A stretch of DNA of 32,610 bases from an uncultured Propionibacteriaceae bacterium (GTDB lineage: Bacteria; Actinomycetota; Actinomycetes; Propionibacteriales; Propionibacteriaceae): NCBI GenBank assembly GCA_937965785.1, contig CALCKT010000065.1, positions 1 to 32,610 on the forward strand, given 5' to 3'. The notes under the pieces are model-generated. The model saw only the letters and a list, made by a program, of their open reading frames with translations. It was not told the DNA's origin and searched no databases. Position numbers and translations under genes: made by a program. The stretch's first letter is position 1. The number at the start of each line of letters is the position of its first letter. Positions 7,610 to 15,870 of this stretch are shown piece by piece.

Positions 7610-8248
7610 TCATTCCCCGAAGGGCAGGGGATCCTCACCCAGGGTGGCGCGGGCCCGGGTCGCGGTCATGCGGCGCCGGTGATGGGCCCGGCAGAGCACC
7701 TCGTAGCGGACATCCCCCGTCTCGGTGTCCCCCACCACAACCTGGGAACCCTCCGTGACCATCAGGCCGTCGACGGTACGGGCGTTGTGGGTGCCCTTCG
7801 CCCCGCACCAGCACAATGGGCCGATGGGGAGGGTCTCCACCCGGTCGGCCAGCTCCACCAGCCGCTGCGACCCGGGAAACAGCCTGGTCCTGAAGTCCGC
7901 GAGGATCCCGAAGGTGTAGACGTCGATCTGCAGTTCGTCCACGATCCGGGCGAGCTGCTCCACCTGTTCCCCTGTGTAGAACTGCGCCTCGTCGCAGACG
8001 AGATAGTCGACCCGTCTGCCCGCCACCAGCTGGGCTATGACGTGGGCCCAGAAGTCGAACCCCTCGTCCACCTCGGTGGCCGGCGCCTCGAGCCCCAGCC
8101 GGGAGGAGATCCGCGCCTCGCCCGAGCGATCCCGGGAAGTGAAGATCCGGCCCTGTCTGCCGTGCGTGGACTGGGTGTGGTCGAACTGCAGGGCGAGGGT
8201 CGACTTTCCGCAGTCCATGGGACCGGTGTGAAAGACGAGTTCAGGCAC
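7610..8248 (-). CDS. tdk: Thymidine kinase, type II
   Basis: The enzyme phosphorylates thymidine in the salvage pathway. Seen in 212 residues: P-loop GPMDCGKST (9-17), the DEAQF motif with catalytic Glu87 (86-90), and zinc ligands CWC (146-148) plus Cys186 and a following His in LCRAHH. The substrate lid region lies around residues 155-165. The start is GTG 8248 and overlaps the end of the glycosyltransferase gene by 8 bp, so expression is coupled to that operon. Thymidine salvage and dUTPase within 3 kb both feed thymidylate pools, although the genes are in separate operons. Confidence 0.97.
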   Translation of the reverse strand: MPELVFHTGPMDCGKSTLALQFDHTQSTHGRQGRIFTSRDRSGEARISSRLGLEAPATEVDEGFDFWAHVIAQLVAGRRVDYLVCDEAQFYTGEQVEQLARIVDELQIDVYTFGILADFRTRLFPGSQRLVELADRVETLPIGPLCWCGAKGTHNARTVDGLMVTEGSQVVVGDTETGDVRYEVLCRAHHRRRMTATRARATLGEDPLPFGE

Positions 8249-9473
8249 TCATGGCTCCGATCAGTTCCTCGTAGATGGAAACGTAGGCCTCAGCGGTGTG
8301 CCGAGGGGTCAGTTCTTCGAGCAGGCCCCGGGACGCGGAACGCATCGCGGCACGCCGCCCGGGATCGGCGAGTCTCCGCATCCCGGCCGCCAGGGAGTTT
8401 ATATCCGGTTCGGTCAGCAGCGCGGACTCCGGTGAGGTGGCCACGGTCAGGCGGTCGTCGCAGTAGAGGATCGGGAGCCCCGCCGCCACGGCCTCGGAGA
8501 GCACCAGCGCCTGGGAGTCGAACCGGTGGCTCGTCAACACGAACACATCGGAGTTGACCAGTTCGTAGGCGATCGCGTCCAAGGAACGCAGATGCCCCCG
8601 GAAGTCGATGTTGTTGGCGCCTGCGGCCAGCATCCTGAGCAGGGGACGTTGATCGCCGTCCCCGACGATCACCAGTTCCGAACCCGGTATGTCGGCACGC
8701 CGGAATGCCCGCACCAGCACGTCCAGGCGTTTCTCCTTCGCCAGCCGCCCGACCGTCGTGAACCGTACCGTCTTGTCGGCCCTTTCCCGGCGGGCGTGGG
8801 AGATGGCCTCCAGCATGCCCCGACCGACACCGGTGGGAACCACATACCCGGGTACCCGGTGGGTGGCCGCCGTCTCCACCAGGTCCTTCATGAAGGGACT
8901 GGGAACGGTCCAGGCGTCGACCTTGCCAGCGATGTCGGCGAAGGAGGCCCAGTCCATCCGGGCCGCCAGCCCGCCGGGTTCCTGGGCCCTGGACACCAGC
9001 CGGGAGCGACTGGAGGCCCGCCCCGCCGCTCTGGTCAGCAACGGATTGATCAGGAACTGGTAGAGCCAGGTGCCGAAGATGGCGGCCTTGACGGTCTGGT
9101 GGGTGCCCGCGACATTGGCGTGAAAGGTGTGGAGGTGTGGGATGCCCTGGAGTCTCGCGATCCTGGCGCCGAGTATCAGGGCCCCCCGTTCGGTTTGCGT
9201 GTGCACCACGTCGAAGCGCGCGCATTTCGTGATCAACCGGGCGCGGCGTTCCGAGTTGTGCAGGATGCTCAGGTGCGCGGGAAGGCCCTCGACGTAGATG
9301 GTCGGGCACTCGATGACGCGACAGCTCCTGGGTTTCTCCAGGTGCCGGTCTGGGGCTATCAGGCTCACCCGGTGTCCCAGCTCCGTCAGTTCCTGGATCT
9401 GGGTCTCGACGGAGCGGCCGATTCCACCGGAGGAGGGGAAGAAATCGTCTATCAGCAGCGCGATGTGCATCAT
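8241..9473 (-). CDS. GT4-family glycosyltransferase
   Basis: The protein has 410 residues from ATG 9473, which overlaps the upstream stop as ATGA; the next codon is also ATG. The N-terminal GT-B half shows DDFFPSSGGIGRSV (about 9-22) and the acceptor-side HTFHAN region. The C-terminal half shows TVGRLAKEKRLDVLV and ELVIVGDGDQRPLL, which form the nucleotide-sugar site, and FDSQALVLSEAVAAGLP, where an Asp takes the place of the first Glu of the usual EX7E motif; related sequences often read FD-S/T-Q here. Enzymes of this type glycosylate diacylglycerol, phosphatidylinositol or small molecules; the acceptor is not known. It lies inside the DUF5998-phosphatase-tdk operon. Confidence 0.88.
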   Translation of the reverse strand: MMHIALLIDDFFPSSGGIGRSVETQIQELTELGHRVSLIAPDRHLEKPRSCRVIECPTIYVEGLPAHLSILHNSERRARLITKCARFDVVHTQTERGALILGARIARLQGIPHLHTFHANVAGTHQTVKAAIFGTWLYQFLINPLLTRAAGRASSRSRLVSRAQEPGGLAARMDWASFADIAGKVDAWTVPSPFMKDLVETAATHRVPGYVVPTGVGRGMLEAISHARRERADKTVRFTTVGRLAKEKRLDVLVRAFRRADIPGSELVIVGDGDQRPLLRMLAAGANNIDFRGHLRSLDAIAYELVNSDVFVLTSHRFDSQALVLSEAVAAGLPILYCDDRLTVATSPESALLTEPDINSLAAGMRRLADPGRRAAMRSASRGLLEELTPRHTAEAYVSIYEELIGAMSA

Positions 9474-10582
9474 TGCGGCCCGAAGGTGAAAAGCGGTACG
9501 TACATCTCGGCTGCGGTCAGGGAGCCGTGCTGGCCATGGAGCCCGAACTCCTTCGGGAGGCTCCGGGTGTGGATGGCCCAGTCGCCTTGCATGACGACGA
9601 GCACATCGCCGATGCGGGAACGGACCCGGTCGGTCACGGCACCGAACCACCCCGCCTCGATCGCGTCGTCGCGCAGCCACACTTCTGCCCGTTCCCCCAG
9701 CTCCGCGGCCCAGGCCTTGGCGAGCCGGTCGGGTCGCGGGTCGTAGAGTTGCCTGAGTCTTGGTTCTCCCCCCACCCGCCAGGCCCCCGTCATTCCCGGG
9801 TGGTCCTCGATCGTGATCTGGTGCTGTTTGGGGACGTTGACCATGCCGTGGTCGCCGGTGACCAGCAGACACGTGTCGTCCGGAAGCGCCGCCAGCAGGC
9901 CCGTGACGAGTTCCTCCGCCCGGACCAGCGAGTCCAGCCACTGCCAGCTCCCAACCCCGTGGGCGTGCCCGCTGTGGTCGAGGCCGCGTTCGTAGGCGTA
10001 GACCACCTCGTGGTCGCGCAGGGCCCCGGTTACCAGATCGATGAATGCCCGGTGGTCGCCCTCGGTTTTCACCCCGAGGTGTTCGGACCCGCCAAAGGCC
10101 AGCCTCTGGAGTCCGCTGTCCTTGAACCGGGCGAGACTGACGCAGCCGCTGGTGATCCCCCGGGAACGCATCCGCTGGTAGAACGTCGGTTCGCAGGCGA
10201 AGCTCTCGACATCGGCGGGGCCGCCCGCCCACGTCAGGGCGTTCACCACGCAGCTGCGATCCGGGTCCAGAAAGGAGTAGCCGACCACCCCGTGGCTTCC
10301 GGGAGCGGAACCGCAACCGATGCTGGTGAGGGATGTCGCGGTGGTCGAGGGCACCGCGCAGGTCAGGCGAATGGCCTTTTCCAGTCCCGGGGCGAACAGA
10401 TCGCTGTCGTGGCTGTGTTCGGCGACGGGAAACCAGCCGAGACCGTCGATCAGCAGGATGACGTACCGCGCCGCCCGCGGCACGTCGATCAGCGGGGTCT
10501 CCCCCAGCAACCGGGCCGCGACGCTGGGCAGCAGATTGTTCAGGCAGGCACCCTCGTAGTCGGGCAGCACGAGACCGCTCAT
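9470..10582 (-). CDS. Alkaline-phosphatase-fold nucleotide pyrophosphatase/phosphodiesterase family protein
   Basis: The protein has 370 residues from ATG 10582, overlapping the DUF5998 stop as ATGA. Motifs of the type I phosphodiesterase/nucleotide pyrophosphatase family are clear: metal-binding Asp46 in LLIDGLGW, the nucleophile region VPSTTATSLTSIGCG (78-90, Thr nucleophile), DHSGHAHG and TGDHGMVNVP. Two metal ions, usually zinc, are expected. No signal peptide is seen, so it is probably cytoplasmic. The substrate is unknown. The same family sits next to DUF5998 and tdk in other actinobacteria as I recall them. Confidence 0.9.
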   Translation of the reverse strand: MSGLVLPDYEGACLNNLLPSVAARLLGETPLIDVPRAARYVILLIDGLGWFPVAEHSHDSDLFAPGLEKAIRLTCAVPSTTATSLTSIGCGSAPGSHGVVGYSFLDPDRSCVVNALTWAGGPADVESFACEPTFYQRMRSRGITSGCVSLARFKDSGLQRLAFGGSEHLGVKTEGDHRAFIDLVTGALRDHEVVYAYERGLDHSGHAHGVGSWQWLDSLVRAEELVTGLLAALPDDTCLLVTGDHGMVNVPKQHQITIEDHPGMTGAWRVGGEPRLRQLYDPRPDRLAKAWAAELGERAEVWLRDDAIEAGWFGAVTDRVRSRIGDVLVVMQGDWAIHTRSLPKEFGLHGQHGSLTAAEMYVPLFTFGPQ

Positions 10583-11157
10583 CCGACGTGCTCCTGCAGC
10601 AGGGAACCGAATGTCATGAGCTTTTCGACGCTCTGCCATCCGTCACCCGCGGGGCTCATCCGGACGGTCAGGTCGTTCGGGACCGACATTCCGGTCCATC
10701 CGTGTTCCGCCTCGCACTGCGGGTCCTCGCAGGTCGCGGGGCCGATGTCCAGCCGGGAGGCGGCCCCCCACGCCAGGGTCAGCCAGGCCTCGACGAGCTG
10801 CGATCCGTTGGAGGGGTACTTCTCGGGGTGGTGCACCGAACGGGTCACCACGACGGAGTGAACGGCCCTGAGGGCGACCACCTCCGCGCTGGTTATGGCG
10901 CGATCCGGGTAGCCGGCGTCCTGCTCGTCGGTGTGGCTGATTATCAGCTGCTTGTCGGTGAGCACGAGCGCAGTGAGGTGCCGCTGCAGATCGCCCGTTG
11001 CGAAACTGGCCTCGTGGTGCACGAGGTAGCCGAGCATCCTCTGCCGCCCCAACGCCCCGGAGATGCTCGCCCAGACGAGTTCGGGGAAGAACCGGCAGTC
11101 CTCCACCTCTTTCTTGAGTGCGGCGACCTTGGAGGCCTCGGGGGACAGCTGAATCAC
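10579..11157 (-). CDS. DUF5998 family protein
   Basis: The protein has 192 residues from GTG 11157. There is no clear ribosome site; AAGAAT lies 6 nt upstream, a weak match to the leaderless -10 spacing used by other genes here. Notable features are VHHEASFATGDLQRHLTALVLTD (in the shorter form HHEASFATGDLQRHLT) and a CEDPQCEAEHGWTG region with two cysteines and a histidine. I recognise it as the DUF5998 family usually placed beside the phosphodiesterase; function unknown. It heads the minus-strand operon and starts 30 bp from the divergent App1-like gene. Confidence 0.85.
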   Translation of the reverse strand: MIQLSPEASKVAALKKEVEDCRFFPELVWASISGALGRQRMLGYLVHHEASFATGDLQRHLTALVLTDKQLIISHTDEQDAGYPDRAITSAEVVALRAVHSVVVTRSVHHPEKYPSNGSQLVEAWLTLAWGAASRLDIGPATCEDPQCEAEHGWTGMSVPNDLTVRMSPAGDGWQSVEKLMTFGSLLQEHVG

Positions 11158-11173
11158 CCGGCCATTCTTCCAC

Positions 11174-11179
11174 TAAATT
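11174..11179 (+). promoter_or_regulatory. Candidate -10 element for the App1-like gene
   Basis: TAAATT lies 8 nt before the ATG at 11188, with no ribosome site between, so the mRNA would be leaderless or nearly so. The element lies in a 30-bp divergent gap shared with DUF5998. Confidence 0.4.
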
Positions 11180-11187
11180 GAGACACC

Positions 11188-12228
11188 ATGAAGTCCAGGC
11201 CCTTCTTCGCCGCCCGCCTCGAGGATCGCCTGAACCGGGTGTTGAACCGTTTCCTGTTGCGCCGCGGCTGGCAGGAATGCATCACCTCGTACACCGGTTT
11301 CGGTACCACCAGACAGGTTCGTGTCCTCGCGCGGATCGTGTTGCGACCCCCGAAGGACGCGGGAATCGTGCAAGCGGCAACCGACCTGCTGCATCGTCGC
11401 GGATGGCGCAATTTCATCGCCGCCGCGAAGGTGACCTCCAGGGCCGAGATCGTGATCGGGGATCTCAGGGTCCCGGTGCAGGCGGACCGGGGCGGCTACA
11501 TAGATGTCAGGATCCGCGACCACGGCCTGCCGGTCGGATGGCACCAGGTGCTCATCGAGGGCGCCGGTGGGGCCTCGAACTGGGCTCCGGTCCAGGTGAT
11601 CGACGAGAACCAGACCTTCGGGATCGTCTCGGACATCGACGACACCATCCTGTCCACCTGGCTTCCCCGCCCCATGGTCGCGGCCTGGAACTCCCTGGTG
11701 CTGACCGAACAGGCCAGGCAGGCCGTCCCGGGCATGTCGCGTCTGTTCCAGGAGCTGATCGCCGCCCATCCGGGCGCGCCTCTCATCTTCGTCTCGACGG
11801 GGGCCTGGAACACCTACCCCATGGTCACACGCTTCCTGAAACGCCACGGTTTCCCCCGAGGCGCGCTGCTGCTGACCGACTGGGGACCGACCAACACCGG
11901 CTGGTTCCGAAGCGGAGCCCACCACAAACGCACCTGCCTGCGGGAACTCGCCCGGGACCTGCCCAACATCCGCTGGCTGCTGGTCGGCGACGACGGCCAG
12001 CACGACCCGGACCTGTACGCCGAGTTCGCCAGCCTCCAACCCGACCACGTGGCCGCCCGTGCGATCCGCCAGCTCACCCCCGGCGAACACGCCCTGGCCC
12101 ACGGCACCCTGACAGAGACCCCGGACATCTGGGAGTGGACCCCGGACCTGGCCCCGGAGGTCCGTGCATCCGACGGGGATGGACTTGCCGATAAGCTACG
12201 CCCGTTGATCCGGCTAGAGGAGATCTGA
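11188..12228 (+). CDS. App1-like phosphatase domain protein (DUF2183)
   Basis: The protein has 346 residues. The C-terminal half carries the App1/DUF2183 HAD-like signature: FGIVSDIDDTI (144-154, catalytic Asp149/151), FVSTGAWNTYPM, TDWGPTNTGWF, then LVGDDGQHDPDLY. Yeast App1 is a phosphatidate phosphatase; bacterial members are less studied, so lipid phosphatase activity is inference. The first 140 residues hold a beta-rich domain also found in relatives. It is followed after 8 bp by parC, whose ribosome site (GAGGAG) lies at the end of this gene, so the two are probably co-transcribed. Confidence 0.9.
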   Translation: MKSRPFFAARLEDRLNRVLNRFLLRRGWQECITSYTGFGTTRQVRVLARIVLRPPKDAGIVQAATDLLHRRGWRNFIAAAKVTSRAEIVIGDLRVPVQADRGGYIDVRIRDHGLPVGWHQVLIEGAGGASNWAPVQVIDENQTFGIVSDIDDTILSTWLPRPMVAAWNSLVLTEQARQAVPGMSRLFQELIAAHPGAPLIFVSTGAWNTYPMVTRFLKRHGFPRGALLLTDWGPTNTGWFRSGAHHKRTCLRELARDLPNIRWLLVGDDGQHDPDLYAEFASLQPDHVAARAIRQLTPGEHALAHGTLTETPDIWEWTPDLAPEVRASDGDGLADKLRPLIRLEEI

Positions 12229-12236
12229 ACCAGCCC

Positions 12237-14672
12237 ATGGCCAATACCACCGAGGAGTTCGAGGAACACATCCTGGATGTCGACGTCACCGAGGAAATGG
12301 AGACCAGCTTCCTCGAGTACGCCTACTCCGTCATCTACGCCCGTGCCCTGCCGGATGCGCGCGACGGCCTGAAACCCGTCCAGCGGCGCATCCTGTTCTC
12401 GATGGACGACATGGGCATCAGACCAGAGAAGGGACACGTGAAGTGCGCCCGCGTGGTCGGTCAGGTGATGGGTGTGCTGCACCCGCACGGCGACAGCGCC
12501 ATCTACGACGCCCTGGTGCGCATGGCACAGCCGTGGGCGATGCGGCTGCCCCTGATCGACGGTCACGGCAACTTCGGATCGCTCGATGCGGGACCGGCCG
12601 CGATGCGTTACACCGAGTGCCGGATGGCACATCCCGCGGTGGCGATGACCGCTGGCCTGGACGAGGACGTCGTCGATTTCAGGCCGAACTACGACGGCAA
12701 GGACACCGAACCCGAGGTGTTGCCCGCGGCCCTGCCGAACCTCCTGGTCAACGGGGCCTCGGGGATCGCGGTGGGAATGGCCACCAACATCGCCCCGCAC
12801 AACCTCCGGGAGGTGGTCTCCGCGCTGAAGGCGCTCCTGAGCAACCGGGAGATCCCCTTGGAGGAGCTGATGCGGCACCTGCCCGGCCCCGACTTCCCCA
12901 GCGGGGGACGGATAATCGGTCTCGACGGCATCCGCGACGCCTATGCCACCGGACGTGGCTCCTTCAAGGTGAGGGCCAGGGCCAGCATCGAACGGGTCTC
13001 GGCGCGCCGCCGCGGCATCGTCATCACCGAACTGCCCTACCTGGTCGGTCCGGAAAGGATCATCGAACAGATCAAGAAGGGCATCGACTCGCGCAAGCTG
13101 GTCGGCGTCGCCGGGGTGAAGGACCTGACCGATCTGGCCAACGGCACCAGGCTGGTGGTGGAGGTCAAGAACGGCATCAACCCCGAGGCCCTGCTGGAGC
13201 AGCTCTACCGGGTGACGAAACTGGAGGACACCTTCGCCATCAACGCGGTGGCGCTCGTGGAGGGGCAGCCGCGGACCCTCACCCTGAAGCAGCTGCTGGA
13301 GGTCTATCTGGATCACCGGCTCCAGGTGACGATCCGCCGCACCCAGCACCGCCTCGGCAAGGCCCGGGAACGGCTGCACCTGGTCAAAGGGCTGCTGCTG
13401 GCCATCGTCGACATCGACGAGGTCATAGCCATCGTTCGTTCCAGCGAGGACGCGGCCGAGGCCCGCACCCGGTTGATGGGTGCCTTCGACCTGGACGAGG
13501 TGCAGGCGAACCACATCCTGGACATGCAGCTGCGTCGCCTGACGAAGTACTCCACGCTGGAGTTGAACGCGGAGGCCGACGAACTGGCCGCCCGCATCGA
13601 GGAGTTGCAGCGCATCCTGGACGACGACACGGTCCTGAACACCTTGGTGGCTTCGGAACTCGACGAGGTGGCCGAGCGGTTCGGAACCCCCCGCAGGACG
13701 GTGCTGCTGGCCTCCGACGGCGTGGTCAGGTCGGCGGCTCCCCTGGAGGTTCCCGACGAGCCGTGCTGGGTGCTGTTGTCCACCACGGGACGCGCGGCCC
13801 GCACCGATTCCGCCGCTCCCCTGCCGGTGACGGGTCCCAGGGCCGCCCACGACGTGATCGCTGCCGCGATCAAGGTCACCTCCCACGCCGAGTTCGGGGT
13901 GATCACCAACACGGGACGCCTGCTGCGGGCCAGGGCCATCGAACTTCCCACCGTGCCGCTGACCGCCACGGCACCGAACCTGCAGGGCGGTTCCGAGTCG
14001 CGGGAACTGTGGCCCCTGGAGCAGGGAGAACGGGTGGTCGGTCTGACCTCCCTCGACCCCGAGGGGCCGGGCCTGGCCCTGGGGACGCTGCGGGGTGTGG
14101 TCAAACGGGTCAACCCCGAGGTGATCGGGAAGGATTCGTGGGACGTGATCCGCCTCGAGGAGGGCGACGAGGTCGTGGGCGCGGTGGAGCTGACCTCCCC
14201 GAACCTGGCGTTCATCACCTCGGATGCGCAGCTGCTGCACTTCTCCGCCGACCTGGTGCGTCCCCAGGGGCGTCTGGGCGGCGGCGTCGCCGGGGTGAAG
14301 CTTTCAGCGGACGCGCAGGTGTTGTTCTTCGGCGGGGTCGATCCCGCAACGGATCTCGTGGTCACGATCGCGGGGGCGCCGGATTCGTTGTTCGGACACA
14401 CCACGGGTGGCGCCAAGGTCACCCCGCTGGCCGAGTACCCGACCAAGGGCAGAGCCACCGGCGGGGTCAGGTGCCAGCGTTTCCTGAAGGGAGAAACGGC
14501 TCTCATAGCCGCCGCAATCGGCGGGTTCGTGACCGCCGCGGCCTCGGATGGCACACCGGTTCCCCTGCCGGAACCCACGCCGAAACGTGACGGTTCCGGT
14601 GTCTCCCTGAAGGGTGCGGCCGAGGCGCTCGGGGCCCGGCGCACCCCTGAAGTGATTGAGTTGATCCCATGA
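12237..14672 (+). CDS. parC: DNA topoisomerase IV subunit A
   Basis: The protein has 811 residues. It holds the DNA breakage-reunion domain with catalytic Tyr125 (AMRYTECRM) and the quinolone region HPHGDSAIYD (82-91), with Ser87 and Asp91 at the positions equivalent to E. coli GyrA 83 and 87. The C-terminal third is a beta-pinwheel, but no GyrA-box (QRGGKG type) is visible; the nearest sequence is QGRLGGGV. This, with a parE gene 1.2 kb away, favours topoisomerase IV over gyrase. With ParE it decatenates daughter chromosomes. Its stop overlaps the start of the carbonic anhydrase gene as ATGA. Confidence 0.93.
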   Translation: MANTTEEFEEHILDVDVTEEMETSFLEYAYSVIYARALPDARDGLKPVQRRILFSMDDMGIRPEKGHVKCARVVGQVMGVLHPHGDSAIYDALVRMAQPWAMRLPLIDGHGNFGSLDAGPAAMRYTECRMAHPAVAMTAGLDEDVVDFRPNYDGKDTEPEVLPAALPNLLVNGASGIAVGMATNIAPHNLREVVSALKALLSNREIPLEELMRHLPGPDFPSGGRIIGLDGIRDAYATGRGSFKVRARASIERVSARRRGIVITELPYLVGPERIIEQIKKGIDSRKLVGVAGVKDLTDLANGTRLVVEVKNGINPEALLEQLYRVTKLEDTFAINAVALVEGQPRTLTLKQLLEVYLDHRLQVTIRRTQHRLGKARERLHLVKGLLLAIVDIDEVIAIVRSSEDAAEARTRLMGAFDLDEVQANHILDMQLRRLTKYSTLELNAEADELAARIEELQRILDDDTVLNTLVASELDEVAERFGTPRRTVLLASDGVVRSAAPLEVPDEPCWVLLSTTGRAARTDSAAPLPVTGPRAAHDVIAAAIKVTSHAEFGVITNTGRLLRARAIELPTVPLTATAPNLQGGSESRELWPLEQGERVVGLTSLDPEGPGLALGTLRGVVKRVNPEVIGKDSWDVIRLEEGDEVVGAVELTSPNLAFITSDAQLLHFSADLVRPQGRLGGGVAGVKLSADAQVLFFGGVDPATDLVVTIAGAPDSLFGHTTGGAKVTPLAEYPTKGRATGGVRCQRFLKGETALIAAAIGGFVTAAASDGTPVPLPEPTPKRDGSGVSLKGAAEALGARRTPEVIELIP

Positions 14673-15157
14673 GTTTCGACGACCTGCTCTCCGCCAACCG
14701 AAGCTACGCGGAAAACTTCTCCCGGAAGGGAGTCGACGGCATCGCCCACGCGGGGGTCGCGATCGTCACATGCATGGATTCACGCATCGACCCGTTGCCG
14801 ATGGTCGGTCTCGGTCCCGGTGACGCCAAAATCCTTCGCTCCCCCGGCGGTTGGGTGGCTCCCTGGACCATGACGGGCCTGGTGCTGGCCGTCCAGCTGC
14901 TCCACGTCGACCGGATCATGCTCATCCCCCACACCCGCTGCGCCATGGCGGGAACCGACGAGGCGCTGCACCAGTCGATCGCGGAACGCAACGGCATGGA
15001 CGCCACCTGGTTGAGTTTCGGTGCCAGCCCGGACCAGATGAACCGTTTGAAACAGGACGTCTCCGCCGTGCTGGCCCATCCCCTGATAAAGAACCAGGCC
15101 AAGGTCGGGGGTTTCATGTACGACGTGGACACTGGTCTGCTGGAGCAGATCCTCTGA
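14669..15157 (+). CDS. Beta-class carbonic anhydrase
   Basis: The protein has 162 residues, in the small beta-CA size class. Zinc ligands Cys35 (TCMDSRID, with the Asp37-Arg39 dyad), His88 and Cys91 (PHTRCAM) are all present. It catalyses CO2/bicarbonate interconversion, probably in the cytoplasm. The start ATG 14669 overlaps the parC stop as ATGA, so translation is likely coupled to parC. Confidence 0.95.
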   Translation: MSFDDLLSANRSYAENFSRKGVDGIAHAGVAIVTCMDSRIDPLPMVGLGPGDAKILRSPGGWVAPWTMTGLVLAVQLLHVDRIMLIPHTRCAMAGTDEALHQSIAERNGMDATWLSFGASPDQMNRLKQDVSAVLAHPLIKNQAKVGGFMYDVDTGLLEQIL

Positions 15158-15212
15158 GAGACCTGTCACCGTCCCATGGTGTCGCGAGAACCTCGGAAGG
15201 GATGTGAGGGCC

Positions 15213-15764
15213 TTGCCCAGACCAACATCCAGGAATGAGCTGGTTCAACTCGCGGCGACGAAGTTCGACGAACTGTGCGCGCTGTGCGATTCGATGACCG
15301 AGCATGAACGAGCTGCTTCGTTCGACTTCAGCGGCGAAACCAGCAGGAAAGAGGCTCATTGGCGGCGCGACAAGAACATTCGGGACGTCCTGACGCACCT
15401 GCACGAATGGCATCAGCTCCTGCTGACCTGGGTGAGGGACAACAGGAGCGGACGGCCGAGACCGTTCCTGCCGGAGCCATACAACTGGAGGACCTACGGC
15501 CAGTTGAACGAAGAGTTCTGGCGCCGGCATCAGGCGACCACGACCGAGGAGTCCGAACGGCTCGTGCGTTCCTCCCACGAACAGGTGATGGCCTTGATCA
15601 ATTCCTTCAGTGACGCCGAGTTGTTCGAGAAGGGCCGGTTCGGCTGGACGGGAACGACGACGCTGGGTTCCTACTGCGCATCCGCGACATCGAGCCATTA
15701 CGACTGGGCGATGAAGAAGATCCGCGCTCATCTCAAGAAATTGCGCTCCGCTCCCCGGCCCTAG
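15213..15764 (+). CDS. ClbS/DfsB family four-helix-bundle protein (DUF1706)
   Basis: About 183 residues. I place the start at TTG 15213 (giving MPRPTSRNEL), because family members usually begin this way; GTG 15204 adds three residues and sits only 3 nt after GGAAGG, so either is possible. Helical blocks and the motif RDKNIRDVLTHLHEWHQLLL match the DinB-like ClbS/DfsB fold. ClbS in E. coli protects against colibactin by opening its cyclopropane; most relatives have no known substrate, so a detoxifying role is only a guess. Codon use looks a little less GC-biased than in its neighbours. It sits alone between the parC operon and the convergent parE. Confidence 0.85.
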   Translation: MPRPTSRNELVQLAATKFDELCALCDSMTEHERAASFDFSGETSRKEAHWRRDKNIRDVLTHLHEWHQLLLTWVRDNRSGRPRPFLPEPYNWRTYGQLNEEFWRRHQATTTEESERLVRSSHEQVMALINSFSDAELFEKGRFGWTGTTTLGSYCASATSSHYDWAMKKIRAHLKKLRSAPRP

Positions 15765-15870
15765 GTGCGGTGTCGTTCCAGGTGCCCCAAGGCTCGTTCA
15801 CGGCCATTCTCAGGTCCGCCCCGGCCAAGGGCCTCGGCGATTGAGGGGCGGCTCGTGAACAAAGCCCTCC

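Noticed and set aside
8241..10316. A 691-residue glycosyltransferase
   Set aside because: The extra N-terminal part is out-of-frame sequence of the upstream phosphodiesterase gene; GT similarity begins at ATG 9473.
11814..14240. An 808-codon open frame antisense to App1/parC, and a 715-codon frame overlapping parC at 12443-14590
   Set aside because: Both are shadows of the high-GC third-position bias of parC; the translations are low in complexity and match no family, while parC has all its motifs.
12237..14672. Calling this gene gyrA
   Set aside because: No GyrA-box is seen in the C-terminal domain and parE lies close by; the sequence agrees better with actinobacterial ParC.
15765..15870. 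Short inverted match GTTCACG...CGTGAAC as a parE/ClbS terminator
   Set aside because: The arms are 7 bp and about 50 bp apart, too weak to support.
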